From Aquanectria penicillioides (Eukaryota > Ascomycota > Sordariomycetes > Hypocreales > Nectriaceae), in assembly GCA_003415625.1 (NCBI GenBank), contig PYIU01000009.1, forward strand, positions 1,302,001-1,366,000: a DNA stretch of 64,000 bases, in the 5' to 3' direction. Below, piece by piece: positions 41,784 through 55,484 of the stretch. Under the pieces are notes generated by a model. It was not told the origin of the DNA. It made no database searches and saw only the letters and a program-made list of their open reading frames with translations. The position numbers were made by a program, and so were the translations under genes. Numbering within the stretch: the first letter of the stretch is position 1; the number at the start of each line of letters is the position of its first letter.

Positions 41784-44213
41784 ATGACGTCTCAGGAAGG
41801 CTCGGGTTTGGCACAGGGGCAAGCCTGTGCCAACCATGGCTGGGGGTTTATGGCGGTCAATATCGAGAATGCGCCGCAATGCATCGTCGACTGCAGAGAG
41901 AAGTTCCTTGGCCAGATGTTTCCCCAGAATGAAACATTCGAGCAAGTGTGCCAGACACTCCAGAGCCAAGGCATCACCGAGACGGAGCAGGCTTTTCACG
42001 CCCTTTATTGTTGCGATTCTCAGCTTTGCGGCGTCGACAATCTAAAGCAGAGCGGCCGAGATCGTAAGTCGAATTATCACGCTCGAGGTGGACGCAAGCT
42101 GACAGGAACTAGCCAATGTTGAGTGGTTCATCAGCTCGTGCAATAAGTGAGTCGACATCTACATCTATGGGGTACTATGGGACTAATGGGCTGGCAGTAT
42201 CGGATACAACTCAATAGTCGATCCTGGCCCTCCCGACGCGAGCTACGTCTGTGGTCAAGCTGCCATTCAAAGCTCCGAAGCTTGGTGTGTGGATACGACG
42301 GCACCAGCGGCTGCCACCACCGATGCAATTAAAAGTACATCGAACGTCTACTCCTCTCCGTCGTCTATGAAGAAGGCCAGTTCTGGCAGCCCATCCAACA
42401 CTCAAGTGGCGTCTGGGAGCGCAGCGGGGACACGAGTCGCATCTTCAACCACGGAAGCCGTGTCTCCAACCCCAACGCCTCGGCTGATGATGTCTCGGAT
42501 GCTGCGACGGCCTTCGAAGCAGCGAGATCGACAAAATCTACGTCTCGCACCACCACCGCCACCACCACCAACACCAGAGGGACTAAGTCTGGCGGTATCT
42601 CGGGTGTAGCCAATGCGCCCCAGATGCCAACGACCCCGGGCGTCTTCACGACCAAGACAATGAATTCTCATGGGACCTTTTCTAGTATCCCATCAGCCAC
42701 CAGAGTAGATGAATCTATCGCGGGCACTGTTGTTTCGACAGTTCATAATCCATCGACTTCTCCAAGCGTGAGCCAAACAGGTGCGGATGCTGGTACTAGG
42801 ACCGAACAACATCAAGTGCTTTCTACGCCCCTCAAAGCCGCAATTGGAGTGGCTTCTGGTATCGGTTTCCTTCTTCTTTTGGCTCTCCTTTTCTGCCTCG
42901 TAAGACGAAGAAAACCTTCTCACCAGAGATTTGACGAGAAAGATGAGAGGCCCCCGATGACTGCGCAATCAACAGAGTCTCACACTCCGCTGGTCCCGGC
43001 GCCGTTGAAAATTGCTCGCTTCAGCACCCTCGCACCCATGGCGGCATCTATGGCGGCTCCAATATCGCATCCTGGGGAGTTACGGGAGCGTCGCATGCTT
43101 CCCCCGCTCATAAACGTGAACACAACCTCAAGTGGAGACGATGGATTTAGATTTCCAGAGTTACCATTGTACGCACCCACCAGCGGCATGTTAACTCCAA
43201 GAGATGAGGCCATACCAATGAGCTACTCGGCAAGATCATCTCGAATTGAGCCACTGGAATTGGATATCAAGCCGGCGATCAAGGAAAAGAACCCAAGAAG
43301 ATACTCTAGCGCTCGTGGCCTGACCCCTCTAACGCCGGCCACAACCGCCGCAGTTCGGGTTGACGAGGAACCTCCCGCTGTGCCTCCTCGTACTGAGCGA
43401 CGCCTTTCAACGAAACCACCTTCGTTTGTAACCCCTAGGCCTCCGCCAACTTACTTTCCGCCATCTACACCGCCAGCCCCTGCTTCCAGGTGTCCTTCGG
43501 CCGCCGACTCGGAAAGCGACTATGATGCTCCTCCTGGCGGGTCGCTAGATACCGCATCTGAAGTTAGTATCATTACTGGAGATTTGGACATGCTGCGGCA
43601 CTTGACCCGAGAGTTCCTCGCAGACGCAGAGAACAGCCGAATAAGCTGGGAGGGCGCGGAGGCTTCGTCGGCGATGATCGGGACGGCAGTGATTGGAAGA
43701 TCTACATTTTCAGGCCCGATGCAGACGAGGTCTGTTACACCCTTGCGGCTTAAGCCCAAGTCTGCGCCTGGGTCACCGGTTGATGCTGCTTCGACAAGCT
43801 CACTGCCAATCAAAGGCAAAGGTGTTGGCTCATCACCAACTGGTAAACTCTGGTCCTCTTCCTCAACGCCCATCAGGGGTAAATCCCCTGCCTCCACACC
43901 AGGAAAAACAAACCCTCCTCCGATCTCGTTGATTAATGTGAAGCGAAGGTCCTCTACCTCACCGACGGGTAGATTCGAAGCTGTGGCTCCCTCGTCTATG
44001 ACCAGGCTATCGTTAACTTCACCCCAGCGGCCCGAACCCGCATTTTCAGCAATCAAATCCAAGTATTTCTCCCTCTCACTTATCGAGGGTCGGTTTCCTG
44101 CCTCATCTCCAGGCAGAGTGACCTCTGGCAATTCATCACCCAGAAATGGGACGTTTGCACCCAGCCCAGTCATCAGCGAGAAGGCCGTGGAGAAACTGGG
44201 TGGCAGTTACTAA
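41784..44213 (+). CDS. single-pass membrane protein with Cys-rich ectodomain and Ser/Thr-rich stalk
   Basis: Exons 41784-42063, 42113-42146 and 42198 onward. The ectodomain has about ten cysteines, e.g. CANHGWGF, CIVDCREKF, YCCDSQLCGVD and FISSCNN, then SYVCGQAAI and SEAWCVD. Next comes a Ser/Thr/Pro-rich mucin-like stalk, one transmembrane helix (AAIGVASGIGFLLLLALLFC) followed by the stop-transfer run VRRRK, and a long cytoplasmic Pro/Ser-rich tail of about 430 residues. This is the layout of Wsc/Mid2-like surface sensors, though I do not recognise the cysteine domain as WSC or CFEM. No clear signal peptide precedes MTSQEGSG. Between about 42360 and 42460 the reading frame moves by two positions. 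An intron with weak sites (e.g. 42411-42457) would fix it; a frameshift is the alternative. Confidence 0.75.
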
Positions 44214-44544
44214 TCAATCAAGTCGAACATAGCGGAAGGAGAACATATAATGCCGTATATCTCGTAGCAGGTGGCTCATCTGCGTGTGTTTATTACATCA
44301 AAAGGTAGGTTCGCGTCGGGTTTTGCATTTTGACCTGCGAGGGTTCGCACGGAAAGCATTTATGAGCGGTGAAATTGGTCGGAAACTATGGCACGATAGG
44401 ATTCATGGTCATGATGGCGTTGTTTCTTCACACTTTCCAACATAGCATTAACAGGCTTCAATGGTGTATATCAATTTCTACATCCCCCATCCATATATAA
44501 TACACACACTGTCATATTCTCAAGCTGAAATGTCTCGATGCATA
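44214..44544. other. short spacer between convergent genes
   Basis: 3' UTRs of the membrane protein and the oxidoreductase, AT-rich. Nothing else seen. Confidence 0.6.
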
Positions 44545-45863
44545 TCAGATACCATGCTCCTTGAGTGACACGATCAAATCAGTAATGCTCTTCTCCAAGT
44601 TAACCCAATCAATGCCCAGAAGCTTGTTCGTCTCATCGCTGTTGTAGTCGTAGATCTGGTCCTTGGGTGGTAACTCGCCGCCAGGCACCTCTAGGGCAGG
44701 GATCTTATCCACAAACTCAGGGAACTTGGCACGAACAATGTCGGCAATCTCCCGATTGGTAAACCAGCCGGCTGTTGTCAAGAGACGGCGTCCGCCGGCC
44801 GAAGGCTCCTCGAGAGCGCGCACATGTGCTCTCGCAGCATCCCGCACGTCGACCCACATCGGAACAGGAGTGCTTGGGGGGATACCATCCTTCCAGCCTC
44901 CACGTAGAAGTGTCACCACACGTTCGTTGGAGGTGTTGATACTGTCAAGGGTGGCGAGGTGGTGGACGACGGGGCCAAGAACGAGAGGAGGACAGATGGT
45001 GACGAGGTCGAAGGACGGCTTGTTGGAAGCGACAAAGTCCCACGCTGAACGCTCGGCTAGCTTCTTGGAAGCACGGTAGGCGGTGGCTGGTGATCGGTGA
45101 ATCTCCTCAACCGTTACAGGATTCCAGCTAGCTTCGGTGAAGGTGGTTCCAGGGTCAGTCAATTTTTTTTCGTCAATGATGGAGGCGAAAGAGGAAGTGA
45201 TGACGACTCTTTTGACCGACGGTGCGGAAGCATGGAGAGCCTTCAAGATGCCAGTAGTTCCAATGACAGCAGGATCGATGAGATCCTTCTTGGGATCAGC
45301 TGGTGGTGGTTAGTGATGCTCACAATATTTGACGACAGCATGCTTCATTGACCATATCAGAGAAAGCAGCAAGCACTCACTGATATTAAAATGGAACGGG
45401 CTCGCAGTATGCAGCACAAGGTCAATCCCGGGGGTCTTCACGACTTCATCAAAGGCGCCTTCCTGGGCAATATCGGGGACGATAAGGACTTCAAGCTTGC
45501 CAGCGTCGACCTTCTCCTTGTGAGCCCCACGGATCGCCTGCGCCTTGCCCTCGGAGCGAACAGTGGTGACCACGGAATAATCCTTCTCGAGGAGTTGCTC
45601 AAGGGTGTGGGCTAGATACCACGGCGGTTAGAAACGATAGATCAACTATGAGTTACAACGACATAGAGGCTAGGACATGGTAGATGAGAGTCGATAGCAC
45701 CCGAAGTTGTCATAAGATCGACACCCTTGTGTCCGTGAGAAAGTAAAGTTACTCACCGGCAATGAAGCCCGAACCGCCTGCATGATTGTAAGTAACTGGG
45801 CTCCATATCGGCAACTCAACTAAGTGAGCGGGGAACCGTACCTGTGAGAAGAACCTTGGTCAT
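44545..45863 (-). CDS. NAD(P)-dependent reductase of the GRE2/dihydroflavonol-4-reductase type
   Basis: Four exons: 45863-45842 (22 nt), 45777-45757 (21 nt), 45611-45381 and 45299-44545, giving 342 residues. The two tiny exons together encode TKVLLTGGSGFIA, the TGxxGFI Rossmann motif. Then AHTLEQLLEK, DLVLHTASPFHF, RVVITSSFASI, the catalytic YRASK (YxxxK) and the CPPLVLGP block, as in extended SDRs such as yeast methylglyoxal/isovaleraldehyde reductase Gre2. It probably reduces an aldehyde or ketone with NADPH; the natural substrate is unknown. Exon lengths total 1029 nt, so all joins are in frame. Confidence 0.88.
45757..45777 (-). other. 21-nt microexon of the GRE2-like gene
   Basis: Flanked by CAG acceptor and GTGAGT donor. 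It encodes seven codon equivalents of the GSGFIA cofactor loop, and removing it would break the nucleotide-binding site. Confidence 0.75.
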
Positions 45864-46621
45864 TGTTGAAAAAAATCGGGGGACCTGCTTTGGAGAGATG
45901 AACTGGCTTCTGGCGATGACGGGAATCATGAAGCAGACGAGATGGAAATTTGATAGTCACAGAGAGTCGGTCAGTCGATGCCTCTCGTGTTGTCAACCTT
46001 GGGGGGGAGGGGAGGGGAGGGTTTATAGCTTGTCCTGCATCTCGCATCCTGGATCCTGCATCGCCCCACATTCGTCATTGGGCTTTGGGGGTTCGCAAGA
46101 CACACTATCGAAAAGACGGAATTAACTTTATCTCCTGCCATTAATAATCAGCTTGCAACCATTTGGCTGTCCGGAGTTTCAGGAGTGGAGTTCTAGAAGT
46201 TGAGGAAGTCACATTATCGGACATAAGCCCGTTGTTTAGTCACAAAACAAATATTACAATTGAGGTTTATCACCGAGAGGGATTGTCCATAGATACACGG
46301 GTCCATACCAGACGATAGTGGTCGTTGACTCGGCCCCACAACTCGGCCCAGCGTTTCCATGCCGCCAAGCCGAACCTTTTCTTTCTAAATCACTTCCAAA
46401 CTCCCCACATCCTTCGCTAGGCGCAGGTCGCTCGTCCTCACTCGGGGAACCCATGGTCGGACGTGCCTCGTGAGTGTGAACTAGTCAACCCGCATGTTCC
46501 CTCTGAACAAAGCGAGTCAAGTTGGTTCATCACTCTCTTTTATTTGCACCATCAAGGTGCTAAACCACCCGGGAGCCTCACTGATATCCATGGCCCGGAC
46601 GCGGTGATTTTAGTCAGCCCC
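45864..46621. other. intergenic region, promoter of the GRE2-like gene and 3' end of YME1
   Basis: Contains a purine-rich stretch (GGGGGGGAGG at about 46004) and CCGGAGTTT at 46171-46179, sharing 9 bp with the motif of the catabolic-cluster promoter. No further gene supported; the 66-codon minus frame at 46254-46454 lacks protein-like features. Confidence 0.5.
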
Positions 46622-49273
46622 TCAGCTGTTTGTGTTTGATGCGTCAGCAGCAGCAGCAGGTGGTGCGGGCGACGTTGGGGGCTGGGGTTGAGCCACTCCG
46701 CCCAGTCCAGGAGGCTGAGGGGCGTCGTCGGGAATGGGGAGCATCAGAGGCCCCTTAGGGACGATGATACGACCTGGTAGGGGCTCTCCTCGAATCACTT
46801 TCTCGACCTCGGACTTGTCAAGGGTCTCATACTTGACCAGGGCCTTGGCCAGCAGGTCAAGCTCTTTCCGCTTCTCCGTCAATAATTGCCTGACATCTTC
46901 ATACGACTTTCTCAAAGTCTTCCGAACCTCGCCTTCGATTGTGGCCTTCGTCTCAGAGCTGAGATTTTCGTATCGTCGGCCGTACTCTACAGGGCCGAGA
47001 GTGCTAGACATGCCGAAGAGGGTGACCATCATGAAGCTCAGATCAGTGGCTCTCTCGAGATCCTAACGGTGCAATGTTAGTTTATTTTGCATCAAATTAA
47101 ATCAAATGGGAAGCGGCACTCACTGATGAGACTCCTGAGGTCACCTTGTCATCGCCATACCGCATCTCTTCGGCCATCTTGCCTCCAAGTAGGACACGGA
47201 TATTTGACATGTACTCGGCAGCGGTGTAAGAATATTTATCCATTTGAGGGAGCTGGGCAGTGTGGCCTAGCGAGGGGCCCTTCGGCAGAATGGTGACCTT
47301 GTACAGAGTGTTTGAGCTTTCCTTGTCAAAAAGCTGCACGAGTGCATGGCCTGCCTCGTGGTAAGCAGTCATTTCCTTCTCTTTCTCAGTGACAATCATA
47401 GACTTTCGTTCGGAACCCATGGTAACGCGATCAAAAGCCCAATCCATATCTTGCTTGGAGACAAACTTTGCCTTGGCACGGCTGGCTCGGAGGGCAGCCA
47501 CATTGAGCATATTCTCGAGCTCGGCACCAGATCGACCAGGGCATCGGGCAGCAACAGCCTCTAGGTCAACATCGGGCGAGACCTTAATCTTCTTGGCATG
47601 GTGCTTCAAGATAGCAATACGGCCGCGAACGTCAGGCAGTTCGACATTGACATGACGGTCAAAGCGTCCAGGGCGAGTCAGGGCCTTGTCGAGCATCTTG
47701 GGGAGGTTGGTTGCACCAATGATAATGATCTTGGTCTCTTGGTCGAATCCATCAAGTTCAGTAAGGAGCTGGTTCAGGGTCTGTTTGGCGTGGGCTTGAT
47801 CTCGGGGGTTGCGCTTGCCACCAATGGCGTCAAGTTCATCAATGAAAACGATAGCGGGAGACTTCGACTTTGCCGCAGCAAAGAGCTCGCGAACTCGCTT
47901 GGCTCCAACACCAACAAAGATTTCGTCAAACTCACTACCAGACATGTAGAAGAAAGGCACACCGGCTTCACCTGCAACAGCCCTAGCCAAAAGAGTCTTT
48001 CCAGTTCCAGGAGGGCCGACGAGAAGAACACCTTTGGGCAGCTTGGCACCGAGATCAGTAAACTTTTCGGGATTCTTTAGGAAGTCGACAACTTCCTGCA
48101 GCTCCTCCTTGGCCTCGTCACAACCGTGAACATCGTTAAACCGAGTGGTCTGCTTCTCGGCCTTAACCTCCGAATCCTGCTTGGCACCGGGGCCACGTCG
48201 GAAAGAGCTGAGGGTTTCAATCAAGATTGTGACAGCAGCGAAGCAGAGATAGGTAACCACGATGAAGGTAGCCAAAAACTTGAACCAACGGAATACAACA
48301 GAGCGGGTGGACTCCTGGACGATGACATGGATAGGCTCGCCTTTGTGGCCCATACCGTTGCCGGCGACACCGGCTCCAGCAACGGCGGCATTTCCAACAC
48401 CCTGCTCGAAAGTCGGCCACTGGGTCCCTGTGTAAGATCCAGCTGCGGCTGGGTTTGCAGCGTTGGTTGCGCCTGCGCCAAGCATTGACAGGGCCTTACG
48501 ATAAGCCTCTTCGGCGCCCTGGTTGGTCGCAAATCGACCGGATTGATATCGCTCGACGAGAATAGCCGGCATGTTTGCGCGAAGAAGTAATTGGTAAAAT
48601 GCGTTCTGTGCGTTGGCATTGCCAGGGTTCCTGTTGGCAGACTCTTCCATAGAAGCGAGTTGGTTGCGGGAGATTCCATTCGTTGTTCCAAACCCTCTTT
48701 GCTGGTTAAGAGTACGGAATGTAGATATATTGCGTGAGGACAGAACGCCGGGAGCAGATCGCATGAAAGGACGGAGGAGAGGAGAAGTTGTCGAGACAGT
48801 AGGTTGAAAGTATGGTCGTCGCAAAATGGGGTTCGCGGCTTGAAGACCAACACGGGTCAGATTTGCGATAGTTGTTTGGACGTTGGTGGACGCCATAGCC
48901 GTGGGAGTGACGCGGGACTTGAGAGAACCGAGTGAAACTTGTCGGAGGAAATCAGGAAGCTGGGATTCGGCAACCTAGTTCATGCTGTTAGCTTCAATGT
49001 TGCGCACGCGAGATGACACCCGACTGACCTGCTGAGTCTGCTGCACGTTCGACTCGGCGACAGGTGCCTGACTCACGGCCTTGTCATGGTGTGTTCGTCT
49101 TGAAATCGGGGTCGTCGAAGTCCTCCATGGGACCATGACAGTATTCGCGATGGAAGGCCAGAGTTCGGTCGTCGCTGCCGCCACATTCTACAGCCTCGAG
49201 GTCAGCTTTATCCATATCATACTCGGTAGGTTCCGGTAGAGCATACCGGCAGCATCATTGCGTTGTAAGCCAT
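46622..49273 (-). CDS. yme1: mitochondrial i-AAA protease YME1 (FtsH family)
   Basis: Four exons: 49273-49247, 49187-49029, 48974-47124 and 47062-46622, about 825 residues. The N-terminus is Ser/Thr/Arg-rich, as for a mitochondrial presequence. A single TM helix ([19 protein letters not shown], about residue 291) is followed by the AAA+ domain with Walker A GPPGTGKT (~381), Walker [12 protein letters not shown] (~439), the second region of homology ending [11 protein letters not shown], and the peptidase with the zinc site HEAGH (~601). One TM helix fits the i-AAA rather than m-AAA type. It degrades misfolded or regulatory inner-membrane and intermembrane-space proteins. The C-terminus ends in a Pro/Ala-rich tail. 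The start at 49273 is chosen because the first two exons join in phase (MAYNAMMLP then [10 protein letters not shown]). Confidence 0.93.
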
Positions 49274-51221
49274 ATTCGATAGTTCTTCAACACTTCAAAT
49301 GCCTCTAGTACCGTCGCGCCCGCTCGAGATGAAGAGAAAGAGATGGGAGGGCGGCCAGCCAGCCGGCCGATGACGTGGAGAGTAGTGTTTGACAACTAGA
49401 ACACCACAGCAATCGGGGCAGTTGGCGACAGCGGTTTTCGAGGGATTCAGAGGTGGGAAATGAATGATAACACAATAAAGGTAACCTTGCTAGAAGAAGC
49501 CGTTAAAGGGTCTACCTGGATACACTCATCGTGATGAATTGCGCGCAGGCATCACCGGGTTGTTGGGGAACTCGTTAGCTTGCTTCCCACTCTGATCCGC
49601 AACTCGGCATCACGAGACGACTTTTCCCGTTCTGGGGTCTTGCTGAGTCATCTCCCATTCGGCCGCCAGATGATCCGGCCTCCGAGACGAATGAGGTCAT
49701 TAGCGTTAGATTCAATTGGCCAGTAAGAAGCAAATCTAGTTTCGGATGTGGGAACCATTTGATTGTTTCTGTGCCAAAGCTCGTGTAAGTCGGTGAGTTC
49801 CGAGGCTTGAACTTCCATGGTCTTCTGTAGGGCCTGTGCATTCTCCCTCCATCAGCACCTTGGTAGGTATTACGTTCACGTGCGATACACAAAATACGTT
49901 GAGCCGAGAAGAACCTTCGCATTCTAAAAAAAAATAAAAAATTTAATGGTTGATATGTTCCATTAGTTAAAATAAATGGTGTTCAAAATGAACAGAAAAC
50001 GGACCATAATCTTCATACATTTGCATACCATCCGTTTCATTCTATTACAACTACGATTACCCCAACCATGCCTACCATAGTGAAGACATACAAGCGTAAA
50101 GTTAACTGACCATCCCAGAGTGATACAGTCTTCCCTTGACTACATATGTTGCCCTTTCATCATTTCTGTGAAATTTAGTTGACGAGCAGCAACCAGGAAT
50201 GTAACCGTCGTGTCTATGAGCACTTGCCACGAACACACACTAATTAACCAAAGGGGAGAAAAGTTGAAGCAAACAACATTACACTACAACTAAGAGGCCT
50301 AGACTATCCATCTAAATTAATGGCTAGATCGCATTCCACATGGCCTTCATTAACGTCGTCCAGATACATTCGCCTCGTTACCCAGTCCTGCGGGGCGTTT
50401 TGTGGCCATGCACTCATCGCTCATCCCTCCTCTATCAGTCCTCCTTGGGGTATTTCCGCAAATCCTCCTCTACCATTCATCCATCGCCTTCGCGTCATTA
50501 ACGACTGGCGCAGTGTGAGGTGGTAACCCACCCACGTCCCTTGGTCCAGCATCCCATCTCTTAAATCTGTCCAAAAACCGTTGCGTCGTCACCTCAAATC
50601 CAACATACGTTTCTTTCCCATCTATCACCCAACAACCTACAACAACCCCTCCAAAACAGCACACCTTTTCGTAAGATGGTACCGAGATCGCTCATGCTAG
50701 AAAAGATTGACAGGGCAAAACCGAATGCAAAACTATACTAAGTGACCCAAAGCGTATGCGCTTGCGCACGTGGTGCTTCCAAAAGAAAGGGGAATCGTAA
50801 TGCGTAAATCAAAGGAAAGAGACAAGGTCCGTCAGAACGCCGACTAGTGCCGAAGGGCAACGTGAGCTGCGCTCAGACATAGCCATAGAAGAAACAGGAA
50901 ATCCGGCCCGTCTTTCAATAACCTTGAGCTGGAGAGCAGTCCGAGAACGCCAAGAGATGCTTCCAAGTTGCGACTGATTATCCGATCCTATCCAATCCGA
51001 GGACAACGAGGCCAGCGCCCTCCTGTCAGCGAGTTGCCACCCGCTAACATTTGGTCCTGTGTATCCCAATTGGTATATCCAATAAAAGAGAAAACAAAAA
51101 CAGAAAAAAACGGCAATATCCGTCTGGTCCAACCCTGGTGTGATATTTATACAGAGATGGGCTCGATCGAGAACCACCTCAAAATGCGTTTGTGCCTGTG
51201 TAGCTTTCAATTTGAGCGGCT
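49274..51221. other. intergenic region without recognised genes
   Basis: About 1.9 kb between the YME1 start and the 3' end of the C2H2 factor. It holds the YME1 promoter and likely a long 3' UTR of the factor. Short open frames look random. Confidence 0.5.
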
Positions 51222-52705
<1,484 letters not shown>

Positions 52706-54142
52706 TCAGAGTAGAGAAGATCGAGAACGTTTTGTTTGCGTAGATCGGCGGTGTATTAGTTTTCCAACAAGAGCATGCTCGGTTTCAGGAGGCGAAATAC
52801 GAGGCGGTTCGTTGAGGGGACAAGATCGGTATGGTTTATCCCAGGTCTTGACAAAGAGCTGATGGTGGTGCGGCAACGGAGAAAGCGGTCCAGGGGCAGA
52901 GAGGGTTCTCAAGGGCCGGGAGGGTTGGAAAGGAGGCTTTGCCTTGAGGCGTGTTCCAGGTTGGTGTTCTTTTTTCTTATTCTTTTTTTTTTTTTTTTTG
53001 GCTGGTTTAAATTCCAGACGAAGGATGCGAGAAATCCCACGCTACAGCGGATTCGAGCACAGAGGGTGTCGAGGCCAAGATCCCGCTGGCCTGAGATTAG
53101 GTTGATTACGGTCTTGCTGGGAAAGGGAGATCGCTCGAGAGAGAGAGGTCCTTGGCGCAACGCAGTCTGCAGATTTGAGGGTGCGTAGCTTCGGCGGTGA
53201 CAATATGTGTTGCGCGGGTCTTGATTGGGAAGGGCAAGAGCAGAATATGAATTAGGTCAACCAGGTAAAAGACTAGATGACTTGAGCTGATGAGGGAAGG
53301 GCGCGAAGAATTAGAGCAGGTATAGAACGAGGGGTGCGAAGGTGTATTAAGTAGTTGAGGAAGAGAGCAAGATGGTGTAGAAGGTGGCGGAGGAAGACCA
53401 AGGATGGTGAAGTTGAAGTTGAAGAGGGTGACTTGAAAGAGTCTGGGGATGAGGAGAAGGTAGTTGAGGGTGGAGGAGAGATTGCTTTTTAATATTAGAA
53501 GCCGAGCAGAGAGGCGCGATAGAGTTGACCTGTGCTTAGGACGTGGTGGAGGAGGGCCGATTGAGTCGATTGGAGTCAAACCGGGATGAGTGTCGAGAGT
53601 TGAGCTGGGGGAAGCCGTGGGTGATATCAAGAGGTAAGTGGGTTCTGGGCCTTGATCAGGCTCGGCAGGGATCAGGAGGGTAAGGGCTGGGGAACGTTGG
53701 ATATCGGCCAGGGCCAGGGCCGGGCGTTGTAAAAATGGACAGGGACGGACGGGGAGCCAGGGAGGGCAAGCGGCGAACGGGCACGATGCTGCACCTGGTT
53801 CTGAGTTATAGGTGTGAGAGAGGGCGGGAGGGCGTGGTGGGTGTGGGCGTTGGGTTGGGTGTGCGGCCGGAGCAAGTCGAACAGCTGGAGCCAGAAGAGG
53901 AGCCAGAAGAGGAGCCACGCAGCAAGTAAAGACAAAAGGCCAGGGGGGCCTGCTATGGCGGGTGTCAGTGGGGCTTCATTCGGCAGCGGGAGCAAGAAAA
54001 AAAAAGAGATGTCAGAGCTCGAGCTCGAGCTCGGCCAAGGAGGCAGGGGAAAGCGTGGATGTAGGAGAAAGTCAAGGAGAGCGAGTGTGAGCGCGAGGGA
54101 GAAATACCTAGGGCCCTAAGGCCAAGGTGGATGGGATGGGAC

Positions 54143-54164
54143 ATGGGCATGGGCATGGGCATGG
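54143..54164. repeat. ATGGGC hexamer tandem
   Basis: Three full ATGGGC units and a partial fourth in the upstream region of the C2H2 factor. Confidence 0.7.
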
Positions 54165-54918
54165 ACGCGGTGGGTTGGTAGGCTTGGTAGTCAGAGGAGT
54201 ATAGTGGGCGTAGTACATGGTAGTGGGCGCGGTGGACATGGGATGGACGGCATGGAGACGGGGCGGGCACTACCTTTCGTTAGGTACGTCAAAGGTCAAG
54301 GGGCAGGTCCCCAACGTCGTAGCGTCCGGCGTAGCGTGAGCTGTGAGCTGAGTTCCTGTGCGTTGTATGAAGAGTTGTGGTCTTGGTCGTCTAGGTGCCT
54401 GGACATGAACAGAGCGAAGCCTGGGCTCTTCTTATTATCATAGGGGTCGCCCCATCGCCGCATCTACGGCAGCACGGCCATTGGACGACAGGGATCCTAA
54501 GAGGTCTCGGGCATTGGACCCGGCCATAGAGCAGCTGTCTTAAGAAAACAGCACGCTACCGCAGAAAAGAAAAAATTCGGCAGAGACACACGTTCACACT
54601 CAGACAGCAGACACTGTGTGCTCTCTGAGTCTCGTTAGGGTGTGTGCGAGTGTGTGAGTGTGAGAGAGTGTCTGTGGCTCGCCCAGAGCGGACACGCAGA
54701 GGCAGACTAGACAGCCAGAAAGACAGACTGACGGACAGACAGCAGACAGGCAGAGCCAGACAAGGGCTAGCCAGGGTACGAGGAGCCGACCGTGGTGCAT
54801 GGAAGGCGTCGAGGCAAGGGAGAAGGGGGGGAGGGTTGGTCCCGCTAAGGGCGCCGGAAGGCTGAGGATACTGCATGGATGCATGCGCCAGCGCTTTAGC
54901 TGCTTGTCTCCTGTCTGC

Positions 54919-54946
54919 GGTCTGAGGTCTGAGGTCTGAGGTCTGA
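54919..54946. repeat. GGTCTGA heptamer tandem, four copies
   Basis: Four exact GGTCTGA units head to tail. Simple-sequence expansion. Confidence 0.85.
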
Positions 54947-55468
54947 GGTTTGCGGAGTGCGGTCTGCTTCTGCATTCTGTCTCTGTTTTCTTGGAGCACC
55001 ATCGAGGGGGTCCAAAGGGGGGGGGCGCGTTGAGAACTGGTGGGTGGGTGGGTGGTGTGGCTCGGGGGTGGTGCACGATGGGCTTGGGATGGCGCTCTGG
55101 CTGGGGTGAGGCCAGTACACCAAGTGGAGATGGGCTTCACTCCCCCAGCCAGCCAACCTTAACGTCCAGCCAAGAGCCCCCTAGGGGAGTGAGGGTACAT
55201 ACACGTGTGATCCAGTGAGATGGTAGGTAAGTCAGTCCTGGGTGTTTCTGGTCCGTCTCTGGGTGTCTTGCTTCCTTAGGTGTACGAAGTATGCCACCAC
55301 CACCAGGTTAGTCTGCCACTCATCTGTCACCGGATTTTGGTGTTTCCCCTCACCAGCATGGGCAGGCATCGAGGGGAGGGAGGGGGGGAGGGAAAAAAAT
55401 AAATACAATAAAAAATAAATAAAATGACTACACCCTCGATCTCCATAATTGGCAGACTATGCTCAGCT

Positions 55469-55484
55469 TTACATAGTGGTATTT
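55469..55484. repeat. fragment matching the 33-bp repeat
   Basis: TTACATAGTGGTATTT matches 15 of 16 bases of the element at 40806-40838. Confidence 0.3.

Noticed and set aside
49086..49229. Protein-like 43-codon frame (starting MDKADLEAV) within the 5' part of YME1
   Set aside because: It overlaps intron 1 and exon 2 of YME1 in another phase. The YME1 frame across the same intron joins cleanly, so this is judged a shadow.
53106..53918. 270-codon minus-strand frame upstream of the C2H2 factor
   Set aside because: Pro/Ser/Leu-rich translation of a pyrimidine tract with no domain; best read as leader sequence.
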